The notes under the pieces: model-generated
Seen by the model: only the letters and a program-made list of their open reading frames with translations
Databases searched by the model: none
Told to the model about the DNA's origin: nothing
Position numbers and translations under genes: made by a program
Assembly: GCF_965276875.1 (NCBI RefSeq)
Contig: NZ_OZ255701.1
Location: 3,472,001-3,536,000, forward strand
Direction: 5' to 3'
Length of the DNA: 64,000 nucleotides
DNA from: Lichenicoccus sp965276875
GTDB taxonomy: Bacteria; Pseudomonadota; Alphaproteobacteria; Acetobacterales; Acetobacteraceae
Shown here: positions 46,934-57,664 of the stretch, piece by piece
Numbering within the stretch: the stretch's first letter is position 1
Layout of the letters: every line of letters starts with the position of its first letter

Positions 46934-48014
46934 TAACAGAGCGATCCATCGTACAGCATCGTCTGATTGAGCCGGTCGGCCTCCTGCATGGGGCGCAGGC
47001 AGGGGAGGCAGTCGCGGCGGGCGTTGCTCTGCCTTTTCAGGGGGGCGGCTCTGCATTTGCGGTCTGTCGCTTAATCGGCGACACAGCCAGCGGGATCGTT
47101 CTGGTCGAGGCGGTACCCGAGGCTTGGCGGGATCAGCTTGCGACCATCTGCGCGCATCCAGGCGATGCCGGGCTTCTTGGGGGTCTTCCTGGGGGGCCGC
47201 TGGTCATGGGTATCCTGAACGCGACCCCGGACAGCTTCAGCGATGGCGGGGCGTATCCGGGTGCCGACGATGCGGTGGCCAAGGGTCTGGCCATGATCGC
47301 GGCCGGGGCCGACATCGTCGATATCGGCGGCGAGAGCACCCGTCCCGGTGCATCCTGCGTGGACCCGGCCCGCGAGCAGGACCGGATCATGCCCGTGCTC
47401 GCGGGACTGCGCGGCCGTGGCGCGCTGATCTCGGTCGATACCCGCCACGCGTCCACCATGCGCGCGGCCCTCGCTGCCGGCGCCGATCTCATCAACGATG
47501 TTTCCGCGCTGTCGCATGATCCTGCTGCCGCCGGACTGCTCGCCTCCGCGAAATGCCCGGTCGTGCTGATGCACATGCGCGGCACACCCGAGACGATGAC
47601 CGGTCTGGCCGATTACCGGGATGTCGCGCGCGAGGTCGTGGCGGAGCTCGCCGCCAGCGTTGATCGTGCGGTTGCCGCCGGGATCGCGCGTGCCCGTATT
47701 GTCATCGACCCAGGCATCGGTTTCGCCAAGCGTCCGGAGCACAGCCTCGAACTGCTGCGCCGGCTGCCGATCCTGGCCAATCTCGGCTGCCGGGTGCTGC
47801 TTGGCGCCTCGCGCAAAGGCTTCATCGGCCTTGCCGCCGGCGTGCCGCTGCCGGCCGCCCGCGATCCCGGCAGTCTGACGGCAAGCCTCGCCGGTCTGGC
47901 CTTTCCGGGCTGCATCCTGCGCGTGCATGACGTGCCCGGCACGGTTCAGGCGCTCAGGGTCTGGCAGGCCATCCACGGCGGTGGCACTGTAACATCCAGG
48001 GACGGAGATGCCGG

Positions 48015-48018
<4 letters not shown>
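46930..48018 (+). CDS. folP: Dihydropteroate synthase with N-terminal extension, probable CTG start
   Basis: Joins pABA to the pterin in folate synthesis. The core begins LVMGILNATPDSFSDGG and continues DIVDIGGESTRPGA, LINDVSALSHDP, VVLMHMRGTPETM, IDPGIGFAKRPEHS and LGASRKGFIG. ATG at 47206 would start exactly at MGILN and cut the first strand. The frame is open for 92 codons upstream and encodes a plausible domain (RLIEPVGLLHGAQAGEAVAA, later FAVCRLIGDTASGIVLVEA). Acetobacteraceae enzymes carry such an extension. No ATG, GTG or TTG lies in it; CTG at 46930 overlaps the ftsH stop (CTGA). Total 362 residues if CTG is used. Confidence 0.82.
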
Positions 48019-49373
<1,355 letters not shown>

Positions 49374-49375
49374 CG

Positions 49376-50185
49376 ATGGTCACGGGTCGGGTTCTGGTAA
49401 TCGCCGGCAGCGATAGCGGCGGCGGCGCCGGCATCCAGGCCGATATCAAGACCATCACTGCACTCGGCGGTTTTGCCACCACCGCGATGACCGCGCTGAC
49501 CGCGCAGAACACCGTGGGGGTGCATGGTGTGTTGCCGGTGCCGGCCGCTTTCCTGGGCCTGCAGATCGACTGCGTGCTGGACGATATCGGCACCGATGCC
49601 TTCAAGACCGGCATGCTGGACCAGGCCGAACTCATCGATCTGGTAGCAGCGCGGATCGCCAACCGACCGAGCGTGCCATTCGTGCTTGATCCGGTAATGG
49701 TGGCGAAAGGCGGGGCGCGCTTGTTGCAGCCGCGGGCGAGTGCGACGCTCAGACGCAGCCTGGTGCCGCTCTCCACCATCCTCACGCCAAACCTGCCGGA
49801 GGCGGAAATCCTCGCCGGGCGCACCATCGCGAGCCTGGACGACATGCGTTCGGTGGCCGTGCAATTATTGACCCTGGGCGCGCCCGCGGTGCTGCTCAAG
49901 GGCGGCCATCTGCCGGGCGAGGACGTGGTCGACCTGCTCGCGACCGAGGACGGTCTCGAGTCGTTCCACGCGCCGCGGATCGACAGCCGCCATACGCATG
50001 GCACCGGCTGCACCCTGGCCAGCGCCATCGCCACCGGGCTCGCACAGGGGCTCGGCCTGCGCGATTCGATCCTGCGCGCCCGTGCCTATCTGCGGCTGGC
50101 GATGCTATCTGCCCCCGGCTACGGCGCCGGGCACGGGCCGCTCGATCACACCGTCACGATCGACGCGGGCCGGCTCGCCCTGTGA
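49376..50185 (+). CDS. thiD: Hydroxymethylpyrimidine / phosphomethylpyrimidine kinase
   Basis: Phosphorylates HMP and HMP-P in thiamine synthesis; 269 residues. Landmarks are VLVIAGSDSGGGAGIQADIK, TALTAQNTVGVHGV, FKTGMLDQAEL, DPVMVAKGGARLL, TPNLPEAEILAG and the nucleotide site DSRHTHGTGCTLASAIA. The ATG at 49376 lies 2 bp after glmM. No other thi gene is near. Confidence 0.95.
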   Translation: MVTGRVLVIAGSDSGGGAGIQADIKTITALGGFATTAMTALTAQNTVGVHGVLPVPAAFLGLQIDCVLDDIGTDAFKTGMLDQAELIDLVAARIANRPSVPFVLDPVMVAKGGARLLQPRASATLRRSLVPLSTILTPNLPEAEILAGRTIASLDDMRSVAVQLLTLGAPAVLLKGGHLPGEDVVDLLATEDGLESFHAPRIDSRHTHGTGCTLASAIATGLAQGLGLRDSILRARAYLRLAMLSAPGYGAGHGPLDHTVTIDAGRLAL

Positions 50186-51108
50186 CAGCTCGGCTCGGCG
50201 CGGCGGCCCTGCTTGCGGGTCTGCTTGCAGGTTGCGCCACTACCAGCAACAGCCCGCAATCCTGCAAAATCGGCCGCCTGGTCGATCTGCCGCTGCTGCA
50301 GGGAGGCAAGCTGCCCGCGGTCGAGGCCAGCCTCGATGGCCAAAAGGTCGCGGTCTATATCGATACCGGCGCTTTCGTTTCAATAATCGACAGAAAGGCG
50401 GCGCAACATTTCAACCTCCGCAGCGGCCCCGAGCAAGGAATGGTCCGCCTCGGCGGTGCCGGCGGCACAGTGAACGCGCCGCTGGTCACGATACATCGTC
50501 TGGTCCTGGGCGGCGGCGCGGCGCGCAATCTCGAGCTTCCGGTCGCGGGCGCCCTGGGACCGCCGGTCGATGGCGTTCCGTTGCTTGGTCTGTTCGGCGG
50601 CGATTTCCTCTCGAACTACGATGTCGACATCGATCTGCCACGGCATCGTTTCGCGATGTATGTGATGCAAGGGTGTGGCAACGATCCGCGGCCTCTTGGG
50701 GATGCCGCGTTCGAGATGCCGTTCCGCCTGCACGAGACCAAGGTGATGCTCGACCTGAGTCTGAACGGCAAGCCGTTCTCCGGCTTCCTCGACTCCGGCG
50801 CGTCGCATACTCTTGTCTCGCCATCGCAGGCTGAAGCGGCGGGGGTTACCTCCGCGGATCTCGCCGCGGATCGCGCCGGCCGGGCTGCGGGTTTAGACGG
50901 CAACCGGATCGCGGCCCATCTGCACCGATTCGCCAGCCTGACGATCGGTGACGAGACGATGCGCAATGTCAGGCTCCTGGTGGCAGACACTGCGTTGAAC
51001 GATATCGTGCTCGGCGACGATTTCCTGCACTACAACGAGGTCTGGATCTCCTATCCGCAGCGCCGTCTCTATATACGGCCGGCGCCGAGCGTTACCCGGG
51101 TGCCATAA
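50182..51108 (+). CDS. Lipoprotein with two retropepsin-like aspartic protease domains
   Basis: 308 residues. GTG start overlapping the thiD stop; signal with lipobox LLAGC (Cys at about residue 18). Two copies of the active-site motif: VAVYIDTGAFVSII near residue 60 and FSGFLDSGASHTLV near residue 200, each followed by a VLGDDF/LFGGDF-type strand, so one chain could form its own pseudo-dimeric active site. Substrate and role are unknown. It is convergent with the CocE-type gene 5 bp away. Confidence 0.82.
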   Translation: MTARLGAAALLAGLLAGCATTSNSPQSCKIGRLVDLPLLQGGKLPAVEASLDGQKVAVYIDTGAFVSIIDRKAAQHFNLRSGPEQGMVRLGGAGGTVNAPLVTIHRLVLGGGAARNLELPVAGALGPPVDGVPLLGLFGGDFLSNYDVDIDLPRHRFAMYVMQGCGNDPRPLGDAAFEMPFRLHETKVMLDLSLNGKPFSGFLDSGASHTLVSPSQAEAAGVTSADLAADRAGRAAGLDGNRIAAHLHRFASLTIGDETMRNVRLLVADTALNDIVLGDDFLHYNEVWISYPQRRLYIRPAPSVTRVP

Positions 51109-51113
51109 AGGCC

Positions 51114-53039
51114 CTATTTCGAGATCGGCAGTGTGATCGTGCTGCTGTCCTGGATGTGGATTTCGGCGCTGCGATAATCCGAGGGCTGCGCGAAGAAGAT
51201 GTTGGCGACGTAGTTCTGCGGGTTACGGTCGTAGAGCGGAAACCAGCTCGACTGGATCTGCACCATGATCCGGTGTCCGGGCAGAAAGACGTGGTTGACC
51301 GGCGGCAGTACCAGCCGCCAGGGGAGCACCTTGCCTGGTATGAGCGGCTTCGGGTCGGAGAAGCTCTCTCGGTAGCGGCCGCGCAGGATGTCGCCGCTGA
51401 CCATCAGCTCGTAGCCGCCGAGGTTCGGGTCGCGGCCGTCCATGGCGGGATATTGGTCGATCAGCTTGACCACGAGGTCGCCGTCGGTGCCGGTGGTCGA
51501 GAGGTCGATATGCGCCACCGGCTGGCCGCTGATCCGCAAGGGTGCGGTGAGCGGGGCCGTGACATAGGTGAGCACATCTGGGCGGCCGGAGACGGCGCGC
51601 TGGTCCGAGGCCAGCCAGGTCTGCCAGAGCCGCTCGCCGGCAGCGCCCGACAGATGGATCGGACGCGGCAGAAATGGCACCGGGTTCGCCGGATCGGAGA
51701 CGTAGGTGCGATAGCCGGGTGCGGCGGCCGGGGGTGCCGAGAAGCCCAGTGCTGCAAGCGGGCCGAGATGCAGGGTCGCACTCTGCGTCGGTCCCGGCCA
51801 GGTGGCGCGCCGCTCCCAGCGGTTCATCCCGGTGACGAAGTCGCTCACCGGGGCGACCGGGATCGCGTGGGTGTCGCCGGCCAGGGTGCGCTCGAGAAAC
51901 GGCTCCAGGATCTTGTCGCGGAAGGCGGCGGCGGTGTCGGAGCCGAACCTGATCGGCCCGATGGCGCTGCCGTCGAGGCGTTCCTGATGATGGAACCAGG
52001 GGCCGATTACCAGATGCAGCATGCCGGCTTTGTCGTAGGGCTTCAGTGCCTTGTAGACGGCGATGTTGCCGTAGATGTCCTCCTGGTCCCACAGGCTGTG
52101 CACCAGCAAGGTCGGCACGCTGATCGGATGGCCTGCCTGAGCTTGGGCGGCGAGCAGCTTGTCGATCGCCTGGTCCTGCCAGAACGAGTCATACGCCGGG
52201 TGGGCCACCAGCTTGGTGAAGAAGCCGAGCTGGTCCTCGCCGTGCTCGCGGCCGAGAGTGCCGGCGTCTCCCGCCTGCATCAGCTCTGTGTAATCGTCAT
52301 AGGCGCTTGACCACCAGTGCAGGGTGCTGCCCCGGGTTGCCTCCTGGTCGTAGATGTAGGGCAGCGAGCCGGTGCGGAAGGCGCCGCGATGGAACCAGTC
52401 GTCGCCCATCCAGCCATCGACCATGGCATTGATCGGCACCACCGCCTTGAGCGCCGGGTGCGGGTGGAACAGTGCCATCAGCGCGGTAAAGCCGTCGTAG
52501 GAGATGCCAAGGATGCCGACGCGGCCATTGCTCTGCGAGACGTTGTGGACCAGCCAGTCGATGGTGTCCCAGGCATCGGTGGATTCGTCGACCTTGGTCG
52601 GATTGAGCGGCCCGACCAGCGGGCGGGTCATGACATAGGCGCCCTCGGAGCCGTGCTTGCCGCGTATGTCCTGCAGGACCCGGATGAAGCCGTGATGGAC
52701 CACCAGGTCGTCGACCTCGTCGCTGTCGCCGAGCAGCCCCGCCAGCGTCGCACTCGGATGCATCCGCAGCCGCGCCTCGGCGCCATAGGGCGTGCGGGTC
52801 AGCAGTATCGGCGCGTCATGTGCGCCCTTGGGGATCAGGATGATGGTGCGCAGCCGCACGCCGTCGCGCATCGGGATCATCACGCTGCGCTCGGAATAGT
52901 CGAAGCCTGTATCCTGGGTGGTGAACTGGGCGGGGATCTCGCTTGGCAAGGCGGGCGGCTGAGCCGGGGCCGGGGGAGGCGCCGGAGCCGGTGCCGCGGC
53001 GCACAGCAGGAGTGCAATGAGAACGAGCGCCTTGTTCAT
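51114..53039 (-). CDS. Exported CocE/NonD-family hydrolase (alpha-amino-acid ester hydrolase type)
   Basis: 641 residues: signal peptide (MNKALVLIALLLCAAAPAPA) with a Pro/Ala linker, then the X-Pro dipeptidyl-peptidase-like alpha/beta hydrolase. The nucleophile is Ser in GILGISYDGFTAL, the acid Asp in HSLWDQEDIYGN, the His in GPWFHHQ. A C-terminal jelly-roll (VNHVFLPGHRIMVQIQSSWF) follows. Members hydrolyse amino-acid esters, beta-lactam side chains or cocaine-like esters; which applies is unknown. ATG at 53039 gives the cleanest signal peptide. Confidence 0.9.
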   Translation of the reverse strand: MNKALVLIALLLCAAAPAPAPPPAPAQPPALPSEIPAQFTTQDTGFDYSERSVMIPMRDGVRLRTIILIPKGAHDAPILLTRTPYGAEARLRMHPSATLAGLLGDSDEVDDLVVHHGFIRVLQDIRGKHGSEGAYVMTRPLVGPLNPTKVDESTDAWDTIDWLVHNVSQSNGRVGILGISYDGFTALMALFHPHPALKAVVPINAMVDGWMGDDWFHRGAFRTGSLPYIYDQEATRGSTLHWWSSAYDDYTELMQAGDAGTLGREHGEDQLGFFTKLVAHPAYDSFWQDQAIDKLLAAQAQAGHPISVPTLLVHSLWDQEDIYGNIAVYKALKPYDKAGMLHLVIGPWFHHQERLDGSAIGPIRFGSDTAAAFRDKILEPFLERTLAGDTHAIPVAPVSDFVTGMNRWERRATWPGPTQSATLHLGPLAALGFSAPPAAAPGYRTYVSDPANPVPFLPRPIHLSGAAGERLWQTWLASDQRAVSGRPDVLTYVTAPLTAPLRISGQPVAHIDLSTTGTDGDLVVKLIDQYPAMDGRDPNLGGYELMVSGDILRGRYRESFSDPKPLIPGKVLPWRLVLPPVNHVFLPGHRIMVQIQSSWFPLYDRNPQNYVANIFFAQPSDYRSAEIHIQDSSTITLPISK

Positions 53040-53173
53040 GCAATGAGTGCCCCCGGCGTGTGACGATGTGGTTATGAAACCCGCAAAGTCTCGTCGACGC
53101 AAAGGCTGTCACCACCTTGATCGTCAGCCGGGCTGGTGGTGCTCGCGGAATGATTCGAACGATCTCGATGGCG

Positions 53174-53575
53174 CTACACCGTGCCGGCGGCGTGCTTCGA
53201 GTGGTCGCCGAACACCTCGACCATCCGCCGCCCCAGCTCATCCTCGTGAAACGGCTTCTGCAGTCTTGGCGCGGTCTTGATGATGTCCGGATCGCCGTCA
53301 CCAGCGGCGTAGCCGGTGACCATCAGAAACGGCACGGACCGTTGCACAAGTTCCTCGGCCACGGCGAGTGGAATCGTGCCGTGGATGTTCATGTCCAGCA
53401 GCACACCGTCCGGCGGGCGCGCGCGCAGCGACTCTACCGCCCGCTCGATGCTGGGCGCGACCTCGACGATGCAGCCGTACTCTTCCAGGATATCTTCCAG
53501 CATCATGACGATGATCACCTCGTCCTCGACGACGAGGATTCGAAGGTTGGCCAGGGCGGCGATGCGTGGGGTCAT
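53174..53575 (-). CDS. Stand-alone response regulator receiver protein
   Basis: 133 residues, a single REC domain with no output domain: acidic pair in ILVVEDEVII, phospho-acceptor Asp in GVLLDMNIHG (about residue 58), Thr in MVTGYA and Lys in LQKPFHEDEL. It starts 3 bp after the stop of the large hybrid kinase gene and is surely its partner. Such lone receivers pass phosphate on or act by protein binding. Confidence 0.95.
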   Translation of the reverse strand: MTPRIAALANLRILVVEDEVIIVMMLEDILEEYGCIVEVAPSIERAVESLRARPPDGVLLDMNIHGTIPLAVAEELVQRSVPFLMVTGYAAGDGDPDIIKTAPRLQKPFHEDELGRRMVEVFGDHSKHAAGTV

Positions 53576-53578
53576 GCA

Positions 53579-56500
53579 TTATGCAACGCCGCGCGAGGGC
53601 TCGGTTTTGCCTGGTGACGGGAAAATCAACTCGCAGCGCAGCCCTTCCTCCAGATAGTCCAGATGCGCGGCCCCGCCGAGCTCGTGCGCGGTGCTCCGCT
53701 CGATCAGCCTCGTGCCGAAGCCCTGTCGCGACGGCGGCCTCACCTTCGGGCCGCCGGACTCGCTCCATTTCACATGTAGCCGCTCGGCCGGACCCTCCCC
53801 GTGGCGGTGCCACCTGACGGTCAACTTTCCGCCCGGCACCGAGAGGGCGCCGTACTTGACGGCGTTGGTCGCCAGTTCGTGCAGGACCATCATCAGGGCG
53901 ACTCCGACCTGAGGCCGCACCCCGAGCCGTGCGCCCTCGGTCTCGATCCGGGAGGTGTCATGGGTTTGATACGGTGCCAGGATGCTGGTGACGATGTCGC
54001 CGATCTCGGCACCCACCCATTCCTTTTGGACGAGCAGGTTGTGGGCCTGTGCCAGGGCGTGCAACCGGCCTTCAAACGCGGCGGCGAAATCGTCCAGCGA
54101 TCCGCTCCGGCGCAAGGTCTGGCTCATGATTGCCTGCACCGTCGCCAGCACGTTCTTGACGCGATGGTTCAGCTCGCCGACCAGCATCTCCTGGTGTGCC
54201 GCGGCCCGCTTACGTTCGGTGATATCCTCCATGGCGAGCAGGATCAGCGGCTCGCGGTGACCGTTTCGCTGCAACCGGCGGGCATTGAGCATCATCGTTC
54301 GCTGACCGACCCCGCGGGCGCCAAAGGCGATCTCAACATCGTCGATGTGCTGGTCCTGGGGGAGGACCTCCTCGAGCAACCGGCGCAGCACTGCTGCATC
54401 CAGTTTGCGGTCGCCGATCTCGTAGATCAGCTTGCCGCTGATCTGCTCTGGCGGCAGCGCGAACATTGCCTCCACGGCACGGTTGGCCGAGCGCACGCGC
54501 AATTCGGAGTCGAGCACGATCAAAGGCTGGCGCGACGTCGTTACGATCGCCTCGGCGTAGAGCCGCGCTTCGTTGATCGCGTCGCTCGCCAGCCTGCGCT
54601 CGTGGATGTCGACGAAGGCAATGACCAGTCCGGCGATCCGGTTGTCGCGTGTCCGGTAGGGCAGCACCCGGCGGAGATACCAGCGTCCGTCATCGCTCTG
54701 AATTTCGGCCTCAAGCATGGCCAGCCTGTCCAGCACGCTCTGGGCGTCGCTCAGCAGAGTTTCATCGAAGAATTTCGGTGCGAAATGACCGATTGGGCGG
54801 CCGATATCGCCAGATTGCAGCTCCAACAGGCGCTTTGTAGCCGGCGAAAACCATTTGATCCGGAAATCCAGATCCAGGAAAACGGTTGCGATCTCGGTTC
54901 CTGAGAGCAGATTGGCCAGATCATTGCTGACTTGCTCCAATTCACCGATCTTGTGCTGCAACTGGTTGTTGATTGAGTGCAGCTCCTCGTTGAAGGATTG
55001 CAGCTCCTCCTTCGAGGTCTCCAGCTCCTCGTTGGTCGATTGCAATTCCTCGTTCATCGAGGTGGCTTCCTCGTTGGCCGCCTTCAGCTCCTCGTTGACG
55101 CTCTCCAATTGCTCGACCATGCCTTGCAGCTCGTTGCGTGTTGACCGCAACTCCGTCTCAAGCGCCGAGACACCCTGGCTGTCCGGGCCGTCCGCGGCCG
55201 CCGGCTCCGGTCGTGTCACGGTCGTCTCGGGCTCGAAGGTCACCAGCACCAGCCCGGAGACCTGCTGCGTGGCTGCAAGCGGGGCGACGGTGACCCGCAC
55301 CGGGTGCGGGGCGCCCGCACGGCGAATTTCGACGCTGAAGCGCACCTCCTCGTCGGCACCCAGCACCGCATGCAGCGCGCCGCGCAGCCGCGCCAGCAAT
55401 CCGTCGCGGGCCATGGCCAACAGATCGCGGGTCGGCTCGCCGTCTGGCTGTTTGAGGTAATCGGCGGTATCTCCGTGGAAATACAGCACACGTCCTTTCG
55501 CGTCGATCAGCACCGAGGCGGGTGCATAACGGTCGAGCAAAGCGCGTCGGGCGGCCTCGGTGGCGCGATTGGACGGCTCGGAGGCACCTTGAGGGTCCGG
55601 CCGGCCGCGCGGCGGGGGATGACCGCCGAGCAGCGGGAAGCTGACGATGTCGTGGCGGGTCGGCCCGACCCTGCGATAGATCCGCCATTTCTTCGAGACG
55701 GTTTCGAACAGATCGTCCGCCCGTCCAATCGTCTCGGCGCTGCCAAGGAACAACCGGCCGCCTTCGCGCAGCGCGAAATGGAACAACGCGACGGCCCGGT
55801 GCTGCGCCTCCGGCTGGATATAGATCAGCATGTTGCGGCAGGTGATCAGGTCCATGCGCGAGAAGGGCGGCTCGCGCAGCAGATCCTGTTTGGCAAAGAC
55901 CACGAGTTCGCGCAACGAACTGCGGACCTGGTAGGAGCCGTCGAGCTTCTCGAAGAAGCGGCGGATGCGGCCGGTGGCCAGGGTCTCGACGCTGGAGCCC
56001 GGATAGACGCCTGAGCGGGCGGAATTGAGATTGGCCTCGAGTACGTCGGAGGCGAAAATCCTGATGTCGAACTGCTTGTTCGCGGCCTCTGCCTGCTCGA
56101 TGAGCAGCATGGCGACCGAATAGGCCTCCTCGCCCGTGGCGCAGGCCGGAACCCAGACGCGGATGGGGCTGCCGCTCTCGCGGTCGGCGACGAGCGGCGC
56201 GATCACCGCCTCCTCCAGCGCCGCCCAGGCGCCTGTATCGCGAAGGAAGCTGGTGACGCTGATCAGCAGGTCGCGCGTCAGGGCCTGGATTTCCGCGGGC
56301 TCGGCGCGAAGCCGGTCGAGATAGTCCGGCAGCAAATTATGACCCTTTAGGCTCATGCGACGGTGGATCCGGCGCATCAGGGTCGCGGGTTTGTAGCTCC
56401 TGAACTCCTGGCCGGAATGCGCGCGCAGAATGGCGAGCACCGGCTCCAGCTCCGCCTGTCCCTCCGTCGGCGCGCCGGCCATGCTGTCGGGTGCCGCGAC

Positions 56501-57160
56501 ATAGCTGTGCCGGAAATAGGCGAGCAGTGCCGCGGGCATGTCGGCCGGTGCCAGGACGTGATCCGCGAGGCCGGCGCCGATGGCGCTGCGCGGCATTCCG
56601 TCAAACCGGAGGTTTGCAGGGTCCTGCACCAGGATCAGGCCGCCGGCGGCCTTTACTTCCTTCAGCCCCTGCGTGCCGTTGGTGCCGGTGCCGGAGAGGA
56701 TGATCGCGCACGCACGCGCCTGGCGCTGCTCGGCAATCGACCGGAACAGCACGTCGACCGGGTGCCGGTGGCCACGTGGCAGATCCGGCTCGGTCAGGCG
56801 AAGCGTGTCGCCGTCCACGCTCAGGTCGCTGTTCGGCGCAATCACATGCACCCGGTTGGCCGCGACCTTCAGACCGTCCGCAATTTCGCGCACCTCCATG
56901 GCCGTATGCTGGGCCAGGATGGAGGCGAGGTGGCTGTTCTGCGTCGGATCGAGGTGCAGCACGACCAGGAACGCGAGACCGCTCTCGGGCGGCATGGCGT
57001 CAAAGAAGTCGCTCAGCGCCTGAATGCCGCCGGCCGACGCGCCAAGTGCCACGAGGGGCACTCCCCCCGAGCCATGCAAGGAGGGGGCATCCTGGAGCGT
57101 CGCGGCGTCGCCGGAAGGACCGGACACCGGATCTCTTGCGCGATCCTGTTCAGTGGACAT
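53579..57160 (-). CDS. CheB-CheR-PAS-HWE histidine kinase fusion
   Basis: 1193 residues. Domains in order: CheB methylesterase (about 35-215; Ser in LGASAGG, His in VVLHLDPTQNS, but the catalytic Asp of SG-x-G-x-DG is Asn in SGTGTNGT), CheR methyltransferase (about 225-490; ACATGEEAYS, DLITCRNMLIYI), a PAS-like segment, a long coiled coil rich in Glu/Asn (about 650-745), two PAS domains, and an HWE-type kinase. The kinase shows phospho-His in ELNHRVKNVLA, HELATNAVKYGALS and WSE. No membrane helix, so it is a cytosolic sensor. It is probably a light, redox or energy sensor upstream of a stress response, with the receiver encoded next to it. Confidence 0.93.
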   Translation of the reverse strand: MSTEQDRARDPVSGPSGDAATLQDAPSLHGSGGVPLVALGASAGGIQALSDFFDAMPPESGLAFLVVLHLDPTQNSHLASILAQHTAMEVREIADGLKVAANRVHVIAPNSDLSVDGDTLRLTEPDLPRGHRHPVDVLFRSIAEQRQARACAIILSGTGTNGTQGLKEVKAAGGLILVQDPANLRFDGMPRSAIGAGLADHVLAPADMPAALLAYFRHSYVAAPDSMAGAPTEGQAELEPVLAILRAHSGQEFRSYKPATLMRRIHRRMSLKGHNLLPDYLDRLRAEPAEIQALTRDLLISVTSFLRDTGAWAALEEAVIAPLVADRESGSPIRVWVPACATGEEAYSVAMLLIEQAEAANKQFDIRIFASDVLEANLNSARSGVYPGSSVETLATGRIRRFFEKLDGSYQVRSSLRELVVFAKQDLLREPPFSRMDLITCRNMLIYIQPEAQHRAVALFHFALREGGRLFLGSAETIGRADDLFETVSKKWRIYRRVGPTRHDIVSFPLLGGHPPPRGRPDPQGASEPSNRATEAARRALLDRYAPASVLIDAKGRVLYFHGDTADYLKQPDGEPTRDLLAMARDGLLARLRGALHAVLGADEEVRFSVEIRRAGAPHPVRVTVAPLAATQQVSGLVLVTFEPETTVTRPEPAAADGPDSQGVSALETELRSTRNELQGMVEQLESVNEELKAANEEATSMNEELQSTNEELETSKEELQSFNEELHSINNQLQHKIGELEQVSNDLANLLSGTEIATVFLDLDFRIKWFSPATKRLLELQSGDIGRPIGHFAPKFFDETLLSDAQSVLDRLAMLEAEIQSDDGRWYLRRVLPYRTRDNRIAGLVIAFVDIHERRLASDAINEARLYAEAIVTTSRQPLIVLDSELRVRSANRAVEAMFALPPEQISGKLIYEIGDRKLDAAVLRRLLEEVLPQDQHIDDVEIAFGARGVGQRTMMLNARRLQRNGHREPLILLAMEDITERKRAAAHQEMLVGELNHRVKNVLATVQAIMSQTLRRSGSLDDFAAAFEGRLHALAQAHNLLVQKEWVGAEIGDIVTSILAPYQTHDTSRIETEGARLGVRPQVGVALMMVLHELATNAVKYGALSVPGGKLTVRWHRHGEGPAERLHVKWSESGGPKVRPPSRQGFGTRLIERSTAHELGGAAHLDYLEEGLRCELIFPSPGKTEPSRGVA

Positions 57161-57291
57161 GGAGTACTGCGGACATGGAGTGCTGCCCTTACGACGGAGC
57201 GGCCGATGCAGGCGCTCGCTGCCAAGCGTATGGAATGTTCGACGAGATCAGTTATTGCAAGGCCTAACCTGCCCGCCGCCGGACACGAAGG

Positions 57292-57433
57292 CCAGGGCGC
57301 TGCCCTGGACCCGTTGGGGCCGCAGGCCCCAAACCCCAATTCTTGTGAAAAGGCTGGTTGCTGGCAGTGTACTCTGCATGAATCGGGGTCTGGGGCCTCC
57401 GGCCCCAGTGGGGTCCAGGGGCGAAGCCCCTGG
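57292..57433. repeat. Two inverted REP-like units, each with two hairpins
   Basis: Hairpin A CCAGGGC-gct-GCCCTGG (57292-57308), B TTGGGGCC-gca-GGCCCCAA (57314-57332), C CTGGGGCC-tcc-GGCCCCAG (57390-57408) and D CCAGGGGC-gaa-GCCCCTGG (57415-57433). Read from the other strand, D-C matches A-B including the ACCC linker, so the element is a pair of head-to-head units around a ~57-bp spacer, as in BIMEs/REPINs. The whole 57161-57534 spacer holds nothing else I recognise. Confidence 0.85.
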
Positions 57434-57534
57434 TCTATTCTCGGATGCGATAGCCCCCGGCGCGGCCGTAAAGTCTTGACCGCGGGCGGTGCCGCAGCTA
57501 TGTCGCGCGTCTTTCGCTGACGCAGGGTGGTGTG

Positions 57535-57660
57535 ATGAAGATCAGGAATAGCCTGAGGTCGGCAAAGGTGCGCGACAAGGACTGCAAGATCGTTCGGCGC
57601 CATGGCAAGGTCTATGTGATCAACAAGAAGAACCCACGCATGAAGGCCCGCCAGGGCTGA
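57535..57660 (+). CDS. rpmJ: 50S ribosomal protein L36
   Basis: 41 residues: MKIRNSLRSAKVRDKDCKIV, then RRHGKVYVINKKNPRMKARQ and G. This matches the alphaproteobacterial L36 type, which lacks the C-x2-C...C-x4-H zinc site (only one Cys remains). It binds 23S rRNA in the large subunit. GGTGG lies close upstream of the ATG. The following TPR gene begins 4 bp after the stop. Confidence 0.97.
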   Translation: MKIRNSLRSAKVRDKDCKIVRRHGKVYVINKKNPRMKARQG

Positions 57661-57664
57661 TATC

